A stretch of DNA of 64,000 nt from Tridacna crocea (taxonomy: Eukaryota; Mollusca; Bivalvia; Cardiida; Cardiidae), in assembly GCA_943736015.1 (NCBI GenBank), contig OX031063.1, forward strand, positions 33,944,172 through 34,008,171. Direction: 5' to 3'. Both the position numbers and the translations under genes were made by a program. This document shows positions 23,450-34,000 of the stretch, piece by piece; position 1 is the stretch's first letter, and every line of letters begins with the position of its first letter. The notes below the pieces were generated by a model that searched no databases, had not been told where the DNA came from, and saw nothing but the letters and a program-made list of their open reading frames with translations.

Positions 23450-24350
23450 TAGATTGTCTGTTACCAGCGAAGACCAAACTAATCGTAACTGCAAAGATTT
23501 TGTCGCAATGTTACAAAGGATCAGATATCCCATTTTTTGCTCTGAGATTAGGGATTTGTTTTTTAAGTTGTTATCCGGTAACACGGTCATTCCGAAACAC
23601 ATGTAAGGTAACATTATGGTTTCTTCTCTCTCGTCTCATGGAAATGATTGCTCAAAAAAGGAAACCCTCTAACGTTAGTGTGATCATCTCATTTCTCTTT
23701 TATTGCTTGAAGCTACTTGTATCTAAATTCATTCAAAGATCATTTCAATGAACTACAATCGCCACATCACTACTGTGCTGTAGGATTTTCTACTAGATCT
23801 ACCGGAATATTATCTAAAAATGAATAACCTGTCATTCACGTATCGCTGAATCTTTGACAATACAATAGTTTATCATCTCTCAATCGGGCATATACAATAA
23901 TGTCAGTCACAGTTTAATAATAAAGTTTTAATTCCATTTAATTTTGAAGAAAAATGAGCAGACAGGATCAATGACATTACGTATCAATCGAATAGCCCCC
24001 AAACAACCCGAAACTACCGTAACCATACCAATCGCCTGAGGCTACCCAAATATACGCTATAAACCGCTCTTGACACATGGAAATATTAGAAATAAAACTA
24101 TACAGAAAATCAAAGAAAACAATACACACATATAATTACAAAAAAAAAAAAAACAGACATAGTCAAATTTCGGTTTCATAATATCTGTAGCATTTGAGTT
24201 TGTGCAACTGCAAAAAGTATCGACTGAGGTCACCTGGCTGATCTAGGTTGAATGTTCTTGCTATTGGTCAAAATTCTGCATGTCAAAAAGCAAATCTCCC
24301 TCATGATACAGCCAAATGTAAAACAACATTAACGGATCCAAGATTATGAT
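23450..24350. other. Region between RWDD2 and the LINE relic, unassigned
   Basis: It has more CG dinucleotides than the surrounding introns (for example near 23620 and 23990-24060). It could hold the promoter or non-coding first exon of RWDD2, which is transcribed leftwards from this side. No motif fixes a start site. Confidence 0.3.
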
Positions 24351-24360
24351 TTTTTTTTTT

Positions 24361-24400
24361 AAGAGCGCCGCTCTTTAGCTCAGTGGTTAATGGTCATAAA
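24361..24400 (+). repeat. tRNA-derived SINE head fragment
   Basis: CTCTTTAGCTCAGTGGTTAA resembles a tRNA D-arm / A box. No B box follows, because LINE sequence begins directly after. Confidence 0.4.
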
Positions 24401-25460
24401 CGACCAACCAGATTCAGCAGATCTATATACTGCTGTCAGATTGTTCGCTGATGATACGAAAACGTACTCGACAATCAATACAGACTGCGATGTAGAAAAT
24501 CTTTGAACGTACTACTGACAAGCTGTGTGACTGGTCCATTCAATAGGATATGGACTTTAACCCTTTCCCAAACGACAAATTTTAGACTCTTTTCAAACCG
24601 AAAGAGTTTGCAGACTAATATTTGGAATTTGATGAAAATGGTAGAAAGTTCTCCTAAAGGGTAGAAAACACTGTGGGAAACGGAGAAATTGCTCATTATG
24701 AGCAATTTCTCCTTTTCCAAAAGTGCTTTCAAAAGACTTATATATGCTGCAGACACGTAAAAACCAGGGCTTGTTTGAGAAAGGGTTAATGAGAACAAAT
24801 GCAAGAGACTTCATCTTGTTAAAAAGGAATTCAACCACAACTATTTCATGAAAAATAAGGATCTAAATATAATACCAATTTCAAACATAAAAGAAGAAAA
24901 TGACCTTGGAGTCATAATTGAAAATAAACTGTCATTTGATGGTTACATATCAACAAAAATCAACAAAGCCAATAGAAATCTTAGAATTATAAACAGATCA
25001 TTTCAATTTGTGGACAAAATAATGTTTCTCCACTTATACAAGTCTCTTGTGCGTCCCCATTTAGAGTAAGCCTGTCTAGTTTGGACACCGCATCTCAAAA
25101 AACATCAAGTCGCCCTGGAGAACGTTCAAAGGAGAGCCACAAAATTAATCAAGAACATATAGGTCACTTATCATACAAAGAGAGACTTCTTCAACTAGGC
25201 CTCCCTTCTCTCGATTACAGAAGATTGCGAGCAGATATGCTCCAGGTCTACAAAATAATGAATAATATCGCCTTGAACTCGACAAATAATCTGCTAGTAA
25301 CTACAAATTCTAACAGAACCAGGGGACACAACCTTAAACTAATGAAACAATCATCAAATACAGAATTACGTAGGAATAAGGTGGTTGACTAAGGAACAGT
25401 TTGATACATGAAATAGTAAATGCCCCAAGTATTAATTCTTTCAAGAATCGGCACACCATC
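24395..25460 (+). mobile_element. Decayed non-LTR retrotransposon (LINE, CR1/L2-like) reverse-transcriptase fragment
   Basis: The reading shows the RT active-site box FADDT (from 24444), then CDWSIQ, then after an interrupting MITE (24557-24789) the typical C-terminal run: NDLGVIIENKLSFDGYIS, INKANRNLRIINRSF, LYKSLVRPHLE, VWTPHLKKHQ, VQRRATKLI, LSYKERLLQLGLPSLDYRR and VNAPSINSFKNR. Known LINE proteins of the CR1/L2 type carry these blocks in this order. The frame is broken by stops (for example TAA at 25067) and at least three frameshifts, so it is dead. The upstream polymerase domains and endonuclease are absent. Confidence 0.85.
24557..24789 (-). mobile_element. TTAA palindromic MITE (GCTCAT core) inserted in the LINE
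   Basis: CCCTTTCCCAAACGACAAAT to TTTGAGAAAGGG between two TTAA copies (24557-24560, 24786-24789). Core GAAATTGCTCATTATGAGCA. Removing the element and one TTAA rejoins GACTT and AATGAG in the LINE frame (DFNENKCK). Confidence 0.9.
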
Positions 25461-25559
25461 CTTCCAAGTTTGAGCCACTATCACTCCCAAGTTGCATCAA
25501 ACAACCGAATCAATGAAAAGAAATGGATCTCTAGAAGTCACAGACTTACCAATGATCCG

Positions 25560-25640
25560 GGAACAGTAAGTTAACAGTAAGTTAGGTTATGGTGTTGGTC
25601 TTTCGTCCCGGCGTTCTTGGTTCAAATACTGCTCGGTCTT
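25560..25640 (+). repeat. Possible tRNA-derived SINE fragment
   Basis: GTTAGGTTATGGTGTTGGTC and CTTGGTTCAAATACTGC resemble A and B box spacing. It also contains a direct repeat of AACAGTAAGTT. It is weak. Confidence 0.3.
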
Positions 25641-25917
25641 TGTATTTCTGTGATGCATTTGTTCTTTTGTTTCTCTGTTTAAGACTTAATTCATAAGATT
25701 ATCCACTAATAGGAGGTTTTACTATACAAACAGAGAAGCATAGATCCAAATTCGGTATACACCAGAGGTCGTATATCCATATATAAGATCCCTGGCCTGT
25801 TCACGTTCTCTGTGTATCATAATCTTGATTCAGGCCATCCATCAAAGGTCCTGGTTTTCGGCATGATAAAAGGGTTTTTAAGGTAAAATCGGGTCTGTTA
25901 TTAAAAGGGTCTGAAAT

Positions 25918-26068
25918 GGCCTGCAGCACGCGAAAAGGGCATTCAGACATTTTTGTAAAGTTTTGCCTCGGATCAGCCTGTGCAGTCCGCGCCTACAGGC
26001 TAATCCGAGACAGCATTTTACAACATTTTTAGAATTAGATTTTGTGCCACAGTAGACTTGCGCTGCAC
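25918..26068. mobile_element. CGCGCAGGCTGATC fold-back element, partial
   Basis: GGCCTGCAGCACGCGAAAAG start, GGATCAGCCTGTGCAGTCC core, then the AGATTTTGTGCCACAGTAGA segment that matches the middle of the 20306 copy. It is cut off where the mariner relic begins. Confidence 0.65.
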
Positions 26069-26470
26069 ATACGAGGGGTGATCTGAAAGAACGTGGGCCA
26101 GTGCCTGTATCGGAATATTGTTATAAAAAGCAACTTGGATTGTTCACTATTTTCAGTTTAAAGTGACCTCCTCTGAATACTATGCACTTACCCATGCTTG
26201 ATTTCCATGAGCGAAGCACGTATGGGAGTGCGTCAAGTGACGTTACCATCAAGGACCCGGTCGTGACGAGGGTTAGCTTCTCTCTGCTCTCGTAGTGCAT
26301 GCCATATAAAGAATCTTTCAAAACATACAGTCAGGACTACATTATACGGAGCGTTGGCAAGTGTTTCCATGTTTAGTTTTTTGCAAAGTTTCCAGTACAG
26401 GTGTGGCTCTGTGAGCTAGGGCATCATTTTGGTGTAAAGTGACGTCACTTTGCAGGACTTCGGGTTAAGT
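26069..26470 (-). mobile_element. Mariner-like transposase relic, C-terminal part
   Basis: The right boundary is TA followed by ACGAGGGGTGATCTGAAAGA-type terminal sequence. Read on the minus strand, fragments in different frames resemble the end of a mariner transposase (HQNDALAHRATPVLETL, then VLRSWKSSMGKCIVFRGGHF). Multiple frameshifts and stops are present and the N-terminal two thirds are missing. Confidence 0.5.
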
Positions 26471-26479
26471 TTTTCGTAC

Positions 26480-27110
26480 CGTGTATGTGAAGTTCATTTG
26501 AATAATGTGGGCATAAAACTCAGTATTGTTTGTAGTATGTATAGAGCATGATTTAGAAGAAAAACAGGGTAATAGAAATACTTGATGTAGATAACTTTGT
26601 CAAGTGACTTAGAAAGGTTAGCTTTACCAGTGGAAGGCGATGTTGAATGTTTCAAAACACTGCTTTGTTGTTTAGATTCTCGTTAAAGTGTGTCTATCTT
26701 TCATGGCATGTTACAATGCGATCAGTAAAGTTTGATCTCTACCCTAATGTATTCAGAAATTTCTTTAAAAATTTCGATTCTAACCCCAATTTTCTTGGGC
26801 GTCAGTTGCCGAGGTACCCATGGCACATAGTGCAATTACGCGACATTCCAAGATTCCCTGTCAAAATCACCTGGACGCTTCCATATGAAAGATCAAATGA
26901 CAACATCTTGGCGATCTTATTTTACATGCTGCTCTACAGCCGTTATGATTTTTCTGTAACTGATGTTAATTGATAGACGGTCAGATTTAGTGTCATCTTT
27001 AACAGTATCGCACCCTTGTCTAAACCAGTCCGACCCATGTACAAATATCAGATTTCTTTAGTGCGGAGCCCCTATAATTGGTTCTTTAGAAATCGCTTTT
27101 GATTTCCGAT
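26480..27110. other. Unassigned intergenic sequence
   Basis: A 108-codon open frame on the plus strand (26647-26973) has no recognisable similarity and no coding-like context. Nothing else was seen. Confidence 0.3.
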
Positions 27111-27121
27111 GAATACTTGTA

Positions 27122-27218
27122 GTTTCGGATTAGCCTGCGTTAATTGCGTAGGCTGATCAGGGATGACACTTTACGCAGACGTCTGAAGTCAACTGCCTCT
27201 TTTCGCAAATTGCAAGGC
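27122..27218. mobile_element. CGCGCAGGCTGATC fold-back element, short fragment
   Basis: CGGATTAGCCTGCGTTAATT, CGTAGGCTGATCAGGGATGA and the end CTTTTCGCAAATTGCAAGGC. Confidence 0.6.
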
Positions 27219-27224
27219 ATAAAG

Positions 27225-28010
27225 ACATGATTAAAATTAAAAAAAAAAATAAAAATACTTAAATTAAAAAAAAAAACAAAACATAATACGGTGCTAAATA
27301 CTTACCATGCTTTTTCCGGTAATTCTTTGCATCTCGACTTGCGATGAGAGTTAGATTGGTTTACTGGACATTATGTTACTCCATTGATGTCAATTCCATT
27401 CCTTTCTTCACGACAAATTCATTTCCGTTGAATGCTGAATCTCGATTATTAAACGCTTTTAAAAGTTAGAAGGAAAAGTGATGACGTCCTTGACCTCACA
27501 GATTGGAGAGAAAATATTTCCGAATTTTAGAAAGAAATAGTTACGATTGTGTGAAGTTTCAATTGATGAATGGGCGGCATTCCACCTCTTATGACAGTTT
27601 GACTTCTGCAAGTAACTTTTACGATTAGACAGGAACGTGCAAGAGTCGTAAAAAGAGATTTGACCGTAAACTCCCACATCTGTCAAAATTTCTCGAAATG
27701 GTTGAGTGACTAAGTGTAAAAATAAATTTACCCATCTTCACTCGTTATCTTGCATAATGAATGTGCAGCTATTAAAATTGTCATTTAAATACATAATTAC
27801 AATCAACATGACCGAAAACTCAAGTAAATTCGTGTCAAATATTGTGGCGAAGGGAGAAATATCTTATTTTTACCTTTTACCAAAATGTTTTAAAGTTGGC
27901 CAATGATATTTACCCGACCGTCGTGTACACACTGAAGAAAATTCATATTGCAAGGCCAGTTGTCGTGTACCTAATGAAGGAAAACTTGTTGGGTGCAGAC
28001 GGTCCTGTCC
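27225..28010. other. Unassigned intergenic sequence upstream of FHIP1
   Basis: A-rich tract at 27235-27290, then mixed-composition sequence with CG dinucleotides that could contain the FHIP1 promoter or first exon. A faint MITE hairpin (TATTGTGGCGAAGGGAGAAA) sits at 27838. Confidence 0.3.
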
Positions 28011-28015
28011 GGACT

Positions 28016-28060
28016 GATAAAATATTGTCTTGGAGGCACGACTTACGTGGGAGCTAGTAC
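28016..28060 (+). repeat. Solo arm related to the 29890-30575 inverted repeat
   Basis: GACTGATAAAATATTGTCTT and GGCACGACTTACGTGGGAGC match, on the opposite strand, the outer right arm near 30535-30575. Confidence 0.55.
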
Positions 28061-28225
28061 AGATAACTGTCCCCAAAGGCGATGTTACTTTTCGACTGGT
28101 CGCCTCTGGGTACAGAGACAATCCGAACAAAATCAGTTGAAAGTTCCGCACAGATTTTGTGCGCAAGTTTGAACTCTTATAATTTCCCAAATAGAGCGCA
28201 AAACTAGGATTTAAACATACCTGTG

Positions 28226-29481
28226 CAGTGCTCTCAATAAGCGGACGTCGACGTGTATTACGTCCAAATTTTTAGAAAAAACGTCGGCATTTTCCAAGTT
28301 GGACGTTTTTTTAACGTCCATATTATGACAAAAACGTCCGAGGATTTCAACCCGGACGTTTTTTTTTTTTAATGCACAAAGGGTTTGACGCGTGTGGAAA
28401 ACTTCGATAACATCCATTCAATGTAAGGAAGGCGCTTTACAAAGAGCCTCTATAGCCATGTAAAATCGTTTGGTGATCCAGATCACTGTGTACAGATGAC
28501 AATTACACATATGCGATTGTTTATCCAATTTATGACCGGATTATGTTAGGTGTTTAATTGGTCCATCAATTTAAGATCGCTTAGTAATCAATCGTCTTTA
28601 ATTTGACTGCAGCGATAGAAATTAATGGACAAATGCATTTAATAGAGGCATGCAATCGAAGATCGGGGAATGTTGTTTGTTTTCAAAAATGCAACATGAA
28701 AGAAATTTAAATAATCGAGTAGATCTAATAGATCTACTAATTATTTGTCCGACTCTTTAAAAAATCAGCAGCTCATAGTTTCGTTACGCATTTCTTTTGG
28801 GAAATATGCAGCGTACTTAAGGAGTTTTTTTTTTTGAAAGAATCATTGTGTGACTTGATCGTCGTTACGAAGGAATTCACGTCTGTCTGAAATACCTGTC
28901 TTCTATAATCCACTAGGAAACTGAAAGAAATTCATGCACATCAAATTACAAGATGGATGGTTTCACATGTTCACTTGGTTTAAAACAAATGACGAAAGAA
29001 ACAGGCTTTTGTGCAACACATCATTTTAACAATTATGAAACATGGAAGTGGTTATAATTCTTCAGTTACTACCATCCTAACACTTCTAGTGCAAAATGGA
29101 ATGAAATTTCTTATTAATTGATAAATAAGGATTTATACTGGTATAATATTTTTGCACATTTCTGATGGACCAGAAATTTATTTGATGTCCATCTTGAAGA
29201 TATTTGTTGATATTTTGTTCTTTTTTCAGAAAAGGGAGGTAATTCTTATTTCCTTTTTTACCCCCATTATATGGTTATTCTAAGGACATGTCTTCCTGGA
29301 TAAAACTATACAGTAACCACAACATAAGGTTGGTCATTCCGCAACACAATTAGAATAAATCTAAGCTCAAGACCACATTGACCGATGTGGAAAAAAAAAT
29401 CCTGATTTTTTAAAAAAAATTCCTGAAATTTGAACATGGAATTACAAAAATTCCTGAAATGGTCCCTTATTGAGAGCACTG
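28226..29481. mobile_element. 1256-bp non-autonomous DNA transposon with 16-bp TIRs and 6-bp TSD
   Basis: CAGTGCTCTCAATAAG at 28226-28241 is the exact inverse of CTTATTGAGAGCACTG at 29466-29481. CCTGTG directly abuts both ends (28220-28225, 29482-29487). Sub-terminal repeats differ: copies of GGACGTTTTT on the left (28300-28365) and of ATTCCTGAAAT on the right (29430-29460). No transposase-like frame was seen inside. The superfamily is not assigned; the 6-bp duplication is unlike the usual 8 bp of hAT. Confidence 0.75.
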
Positions 29482-29889
29482 CCTGTGGCTTGCGTATTCA
29501 ATGTTCTTAAATTTGAAATGCAAATATTTTCAATTCAAACGCTGATAGTGAGAAAATACCGTGCATTTCATCAGTGACTTGAGCTGTTTACGTTCCTGAA
29601 AACATTCAAAATGGCCGCCACGCACGATAAATTTCGTCCGTGATTTTTCCGAGATAAACATGTTGTAAACGCCTTCCACAAGCTTTTTATGTAATGAATG
29701 ATTTAACAATTTGTTCATGGTCATGATTAGTACTAAAATTTAATTGCATTTCACTGCAATACAGATAAAACCAACGAAACAGAAAGTCAGTATAGCGCTC
29801 TATATTTGCTACCGGAAAATTTACGATGGACTTGAGACGGTACGGTGTACAGTAAATGTCCAAATATGAAAAAGATCACCGGGGCGTCT

Positions 29890-30575
29890 CATTATTCAGA
29901 CTAACGTGGGAGCTATTTTCAATTTCTTCATTCAGTACACGACGCCATCATGTCCGCAGTGAAGAATCAGATTCTTATTTACACTGTGTAAATGGGATGG
30001 GCCAAAAGGGTCGTATTAAGTTATACATCCGGTCGTTTGTCCATCCAGTAGCAATTTCTTGTGTGCCCAACTCCTCATACAGTTGCATTGGAATTAGATC
30101 TATTTGAAACTTGCCACAATGAATTTCCATGATGTCTAGTTGTGCATGTTACTCTCAAAATTTGGATCATACTAGACATCACGGAGATTCATTGTGGCAA
30201 GTTTCAAATAGACCTAATTGCGATGGAAACTGTTGGAGGAGTAACTGTTGCTCACACAAGAAATTGCTAACGGACAGACGGCGAGCCGGTCGGGTGTATA
30301 GTGTAATACGACCCTTTGGGCGTATAAAAAGGATGCAAGCTGCGTCTGTGCATTTGTTTTATGACACCCTGTATAAATGACTATTGCCATGTGCTCCACT
30401 GAGAACCGTCTATGCCATGCCAGTTCACATGCCATTCCGGGTTTTGGCCCAGCCTATTTACAAAGTGTATGTAAAAGTCTGATTCTTCACTGTGGACACA
30501 ACTGCACTATGTACTGAATAAAGAAATCGGAAATAGCGCCCACATAAGTCGTGCCTCTAAGACGATATTTCATCA
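29890..30575. repeat. Large imperfect inverted repeat (fold-back)
   Basis: The left arm has GTGGGAGCTATTTTCAATTT, GTGAAGAATCAGATTCTTAT, GGGTCGTATTAAG, TTGAAACTTGCCACAATGAA and GATGTCTAG. The right arm has the complements in reverse order down to GCGCCCACATAAGTCGTGCC. The centre lies near 30156. The right arm has about 100 bp extra around 30325-30435. No convincing protein is encoded. Confidence 0.75.
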
Positions 30576-30584
30576 GTCTAGACT

Positions 30585-30866
30585 CTTTCAGATTGAACGC
30601 ATTTACAGATGAAAAATTGAAAACTTCAAAAGTGATACAAATGAATTGAACCATCTTGCTTTAATATCAGTGTATACTGACAAAATTTTGAACACAACCA
30701 AATTAGAAGTATTTGACAATGACATGCATTGATATGATGATTTCTAGGTAAATGTATTGTAATAAAGATAAAAATTCTTGCTACAGACTTTTCTCCTTCT
30801 CTAGCGATGGGTTCAATAACCTTTTTTTCTCAATGAAAACAATTGATTATATGGTGAAGGGTCAAT
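30585..30866 (-). mobile_element. Decayed TTAA MITE relic upstream of FHIP1
   Basis: ACAAAATTTTGAACACAACC, CTACAGACTTTTCTCCTTCT and ATGGTGAAGGGTCAA keep the minus-orientation order at low similarity. Confidence 0.4.
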
Positions 30867-30987
30867 GGAAAAGTTGAAAAATACAAAGGGAATTAGGCTT
30901 TAACTTACCGTAAATATCTTACTTTGAACTGAAAGCAAATTATTTTTTGATAATAATCATAAATCTTTACATTTGTTATTTCTGCAG

Positions 30988-31097
30988 ATTTCTGTGAGGA
31001 AATGATGCATACAAAGGGACAACATAGAAGGTCAGTGCATAACATCAAGGTGACTAGTCTGAAGTGATGTATCACAGACTTAAATAGACCTGTCAGA
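30988..31097 (+). promoter_or_regulatory. FHIP1 5' UTR with two overlapping upstream ORFs
   Basis: The exon begins after the CTGCAG acceptor at 30987, so at least one further non-coding exon and the promoter lie upstream. Two short upstream reading frames precede the main ATG. One runs 31002-31067 (21 codons plus TGA). The second starts at 31067, inside that TGA (TGATG), and ends with TAG at 31087. They could reduce initiation at 31098; that is inference. Confidence 0.5.
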
Positions 31098-34000
31098 ATG
31101 AGTTGGTTTAAAAGAAGAACAGATTCTAGGGCTTCTCAAAGGTCCTCTGATACTAGCAGTTTGAATAGTGAAGGGATGGTGATAGAACAGCGGTCTAGAA
31201 GAGATACAGATCCTGAAACTTGCCTGGAAGTCTTTCGCAATCACTGGGAACAAGCATACCTTGTTATAAGTAGAGATGCTAACAATGCCAGTACATCTAC
31301 AGCTGATGAAATTGAGGCTGTAAGGCAGAATTTTGAGCAGATGGTAACATTACTTGTGGAAGAGGAAGGTGAAGAAGGACAAGGCATGCCTGGTCCAATC
31401 CTTCACTATCTCCTAGAACATGAAATACTGGAAAAGTTCTGTGGCTGGTGCCATAGAAATAATAATGAGACCAGTAAACTGACCAGGGAGCAGTTGAGAA
31501 TGTTTGAACATTTGATTAGCCAATCAAGACAGTTACTTCTAATACATAAACCAGTGATCAGACCGCTTCTAAACCTTCTGGCATTTTGTAGTGATGATAT
31601 GGGTAATACAAACATTGAGAACAGTTTGGTACTAATACTCCATCAAATCTGTATCAGCATCTCAAAGGAGAAGGTGATTCTGGAGAGTTTTTTTAACACA
31701 AATGCAGACCATGGTCCCACAAAATTCTTGATATTCTCCCTGTTAATTTCATATTTACACAGAGAAGGTTCTATTGGCCAACAAGCCAGAGATGCATTGC
31801 TGCTGATTATGGCTCTATCATCCAAGCATCCATACATTGGGGAATATATTGCTGAAAACTCTGATTTCTGCCCAGTAAGTTCCTGTAGATGTATCTGACT
31901 TAGTAGTTAAAAACCAACAAATCTGAATTCAATTTGTATAATGAAGTTCAATATTAACTATCAGATCATCTGATGCTGAACAGCAGATGAATGGTCTTAA
32001 AATTTGAATAGGGCTAAATTTAGGTTAAGTGGTGTGTTTAACCTCTTGTTATGATTTTAACTCCTTGAAAACATCAATCATTCATGCTTGAAATAAAAGC
32101 AAAAAAAGAAGAAAGACACAAAAGTTGCTTCCATCACCCTGGATTTATTTTTTTACTCTACATCACATGAACAAATTGTAGACTTGAAGTATTTGCAGAC
32201 AACAAATATGACCCAAGAGATGATTTTAATCATTGAAAGGGAAGAAAACATACTTGGAAAAGGAGGAAATGCTGGTTGCAGACATTTTCATCCTTTTCCT
32301 TACAATACTTCAAAAAAGGCTTCTTCCTTAGGGTTGCTTAACTCTTTACCACATGACAAAACTTTGGACTACTCCAAACTGAAATCATTTGCAGACAACA
32401 AAATAAATGTGAATATGTTGAGCTAAAGGTGGATTTCTTTTTTTCCCTTGTTTACTAAGAAACCCTTTTTTCAGTGGACTACCCCAAACTGAAATCATTT
32501 GCAGACAACAAAATAAATGTGAATATGTTGAGCAAAAGGTGGATTTCTTTTTTTCCCTTGTTTACTAAGAAACCCTTTTTTCAGTCTTTTTACCTTTCAT
32601 GACAAAAAAATGGAGAAAAATTAACTGCAATGACACTTTCATTGATTTTCATTGTGGATTTTGTCTAGAATGTCTCAGCCAAGAAGTCAGTGTAGACTTG
32701 AGGTCAGACTGCATAATACAGTGGCTGCAGCTCTACTTGTGAAAAGTGGTATTGCTCTGTACCAAACAACAAAAACTTGGTGTCACCCAAACTGAAAGCA
32801 TTTTGCAGACAACAAATTAAATCTGGCTGAAGTATGAGATATAGTTGGGAAAAAGTAGAAAACATTGTGGGGAAAAGAGAAAATGCTGGTTACCAGCATG
32901 TTCTCCTTTTCCCACAAAGTTTTCAAAAGGCCTCCTCCTTAGGGTCGTTAAAAGTCATCATTTTGTGGTAAGGAATTAAACATGAGATTGTTTGGTAAAG
33001 GTCACATGGATCTATTGTTCAATTTGATGGCAATTCAGAATTGTTGAAAAAGAATGATTCATAAATTGTCTGTACAAATCATCTCTAATTGTTGATTTAT
33101 TATTGTTTTTGGTCAAAGCACTTCATGGCCCCAGTGTAGGTCCGAGTACATGTGAAACCAGAAACAAATGAATAGATGAGCTGTTACACTGATATTACTT
33201 AACCCTTTACCAAACAATCCCTGGTTTTTATGACCCTGAGGAAGAAGCCTTTTGTAAGCATTGTGGGGAAAGTAGAAAATACTGGTAACCATGCTGTTCT
33301 CCTTTTCCCACAATGGTTTCTACCCTCATGGAAACAAATTTCAATTTTTGAGTTATCTTTATTTTATGGTTGGCAAGTGCTTTCTATTTAGATCAGTCTA
33401 AAACTTTGTTGTTGGTAAAGGGTTAAGTAATATTACAAGAATCATTGATCATCACCAAATGTTATTTTTTTTTTTTTCATTTTGCTTTAATTTTAAAGTT
33501 TGAGCTACAATTTTTTTTAATTATTTGAATGCAGGAATGTATGGATAGATGTGCTGGCTGCCTTCAATGAAACTTAAATAGAAATACATTTGCAAAAAGT
33601 ATTTTACTTTTTACCAAAAGATAAAACATTAGACTTGAACATATAGAAAGGAAAGGACAGAAGACAAATGAGATTAGGCTTAGATGATGATTTCTATAGA
33701 TTTAACCCATTACCAGGCAATCCCTAGTTTTGATGAGCCTGAGAAAGAAGCCTCTAGGAAACATTGTGAGTAAGGAGAAAATGCTGGTTATCAGCATTTT
33801 CTCCTTTTCCCACAATGTTTTCTACCCTTTACAAAACAAGTTTCGAATTTTCACTCACTTTTATTTTGTCGTCTGGAAATGCTTACAATTTGGACAAGCC
33901 TAAAATATTGTCGTTTGGTAATGAGCTAACCCTTTCCCAAATAATCCCGGTTTTCACGACCTTGAAGAAGAAGGCTTTTGAAAACATCGTGGTTTTCCCA

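Noticed and set aside
23386-23751. 121-codon plus-strand frame
   Set aside because: It starts inside a MITE end and has no family resemblance.
26647-26973. 108-codon plus-strand frame between RWDD2 and FHIP1
   Set aside because: No recognised similarity, no convincing splice signals, and it lies just beyond a mariner relic.
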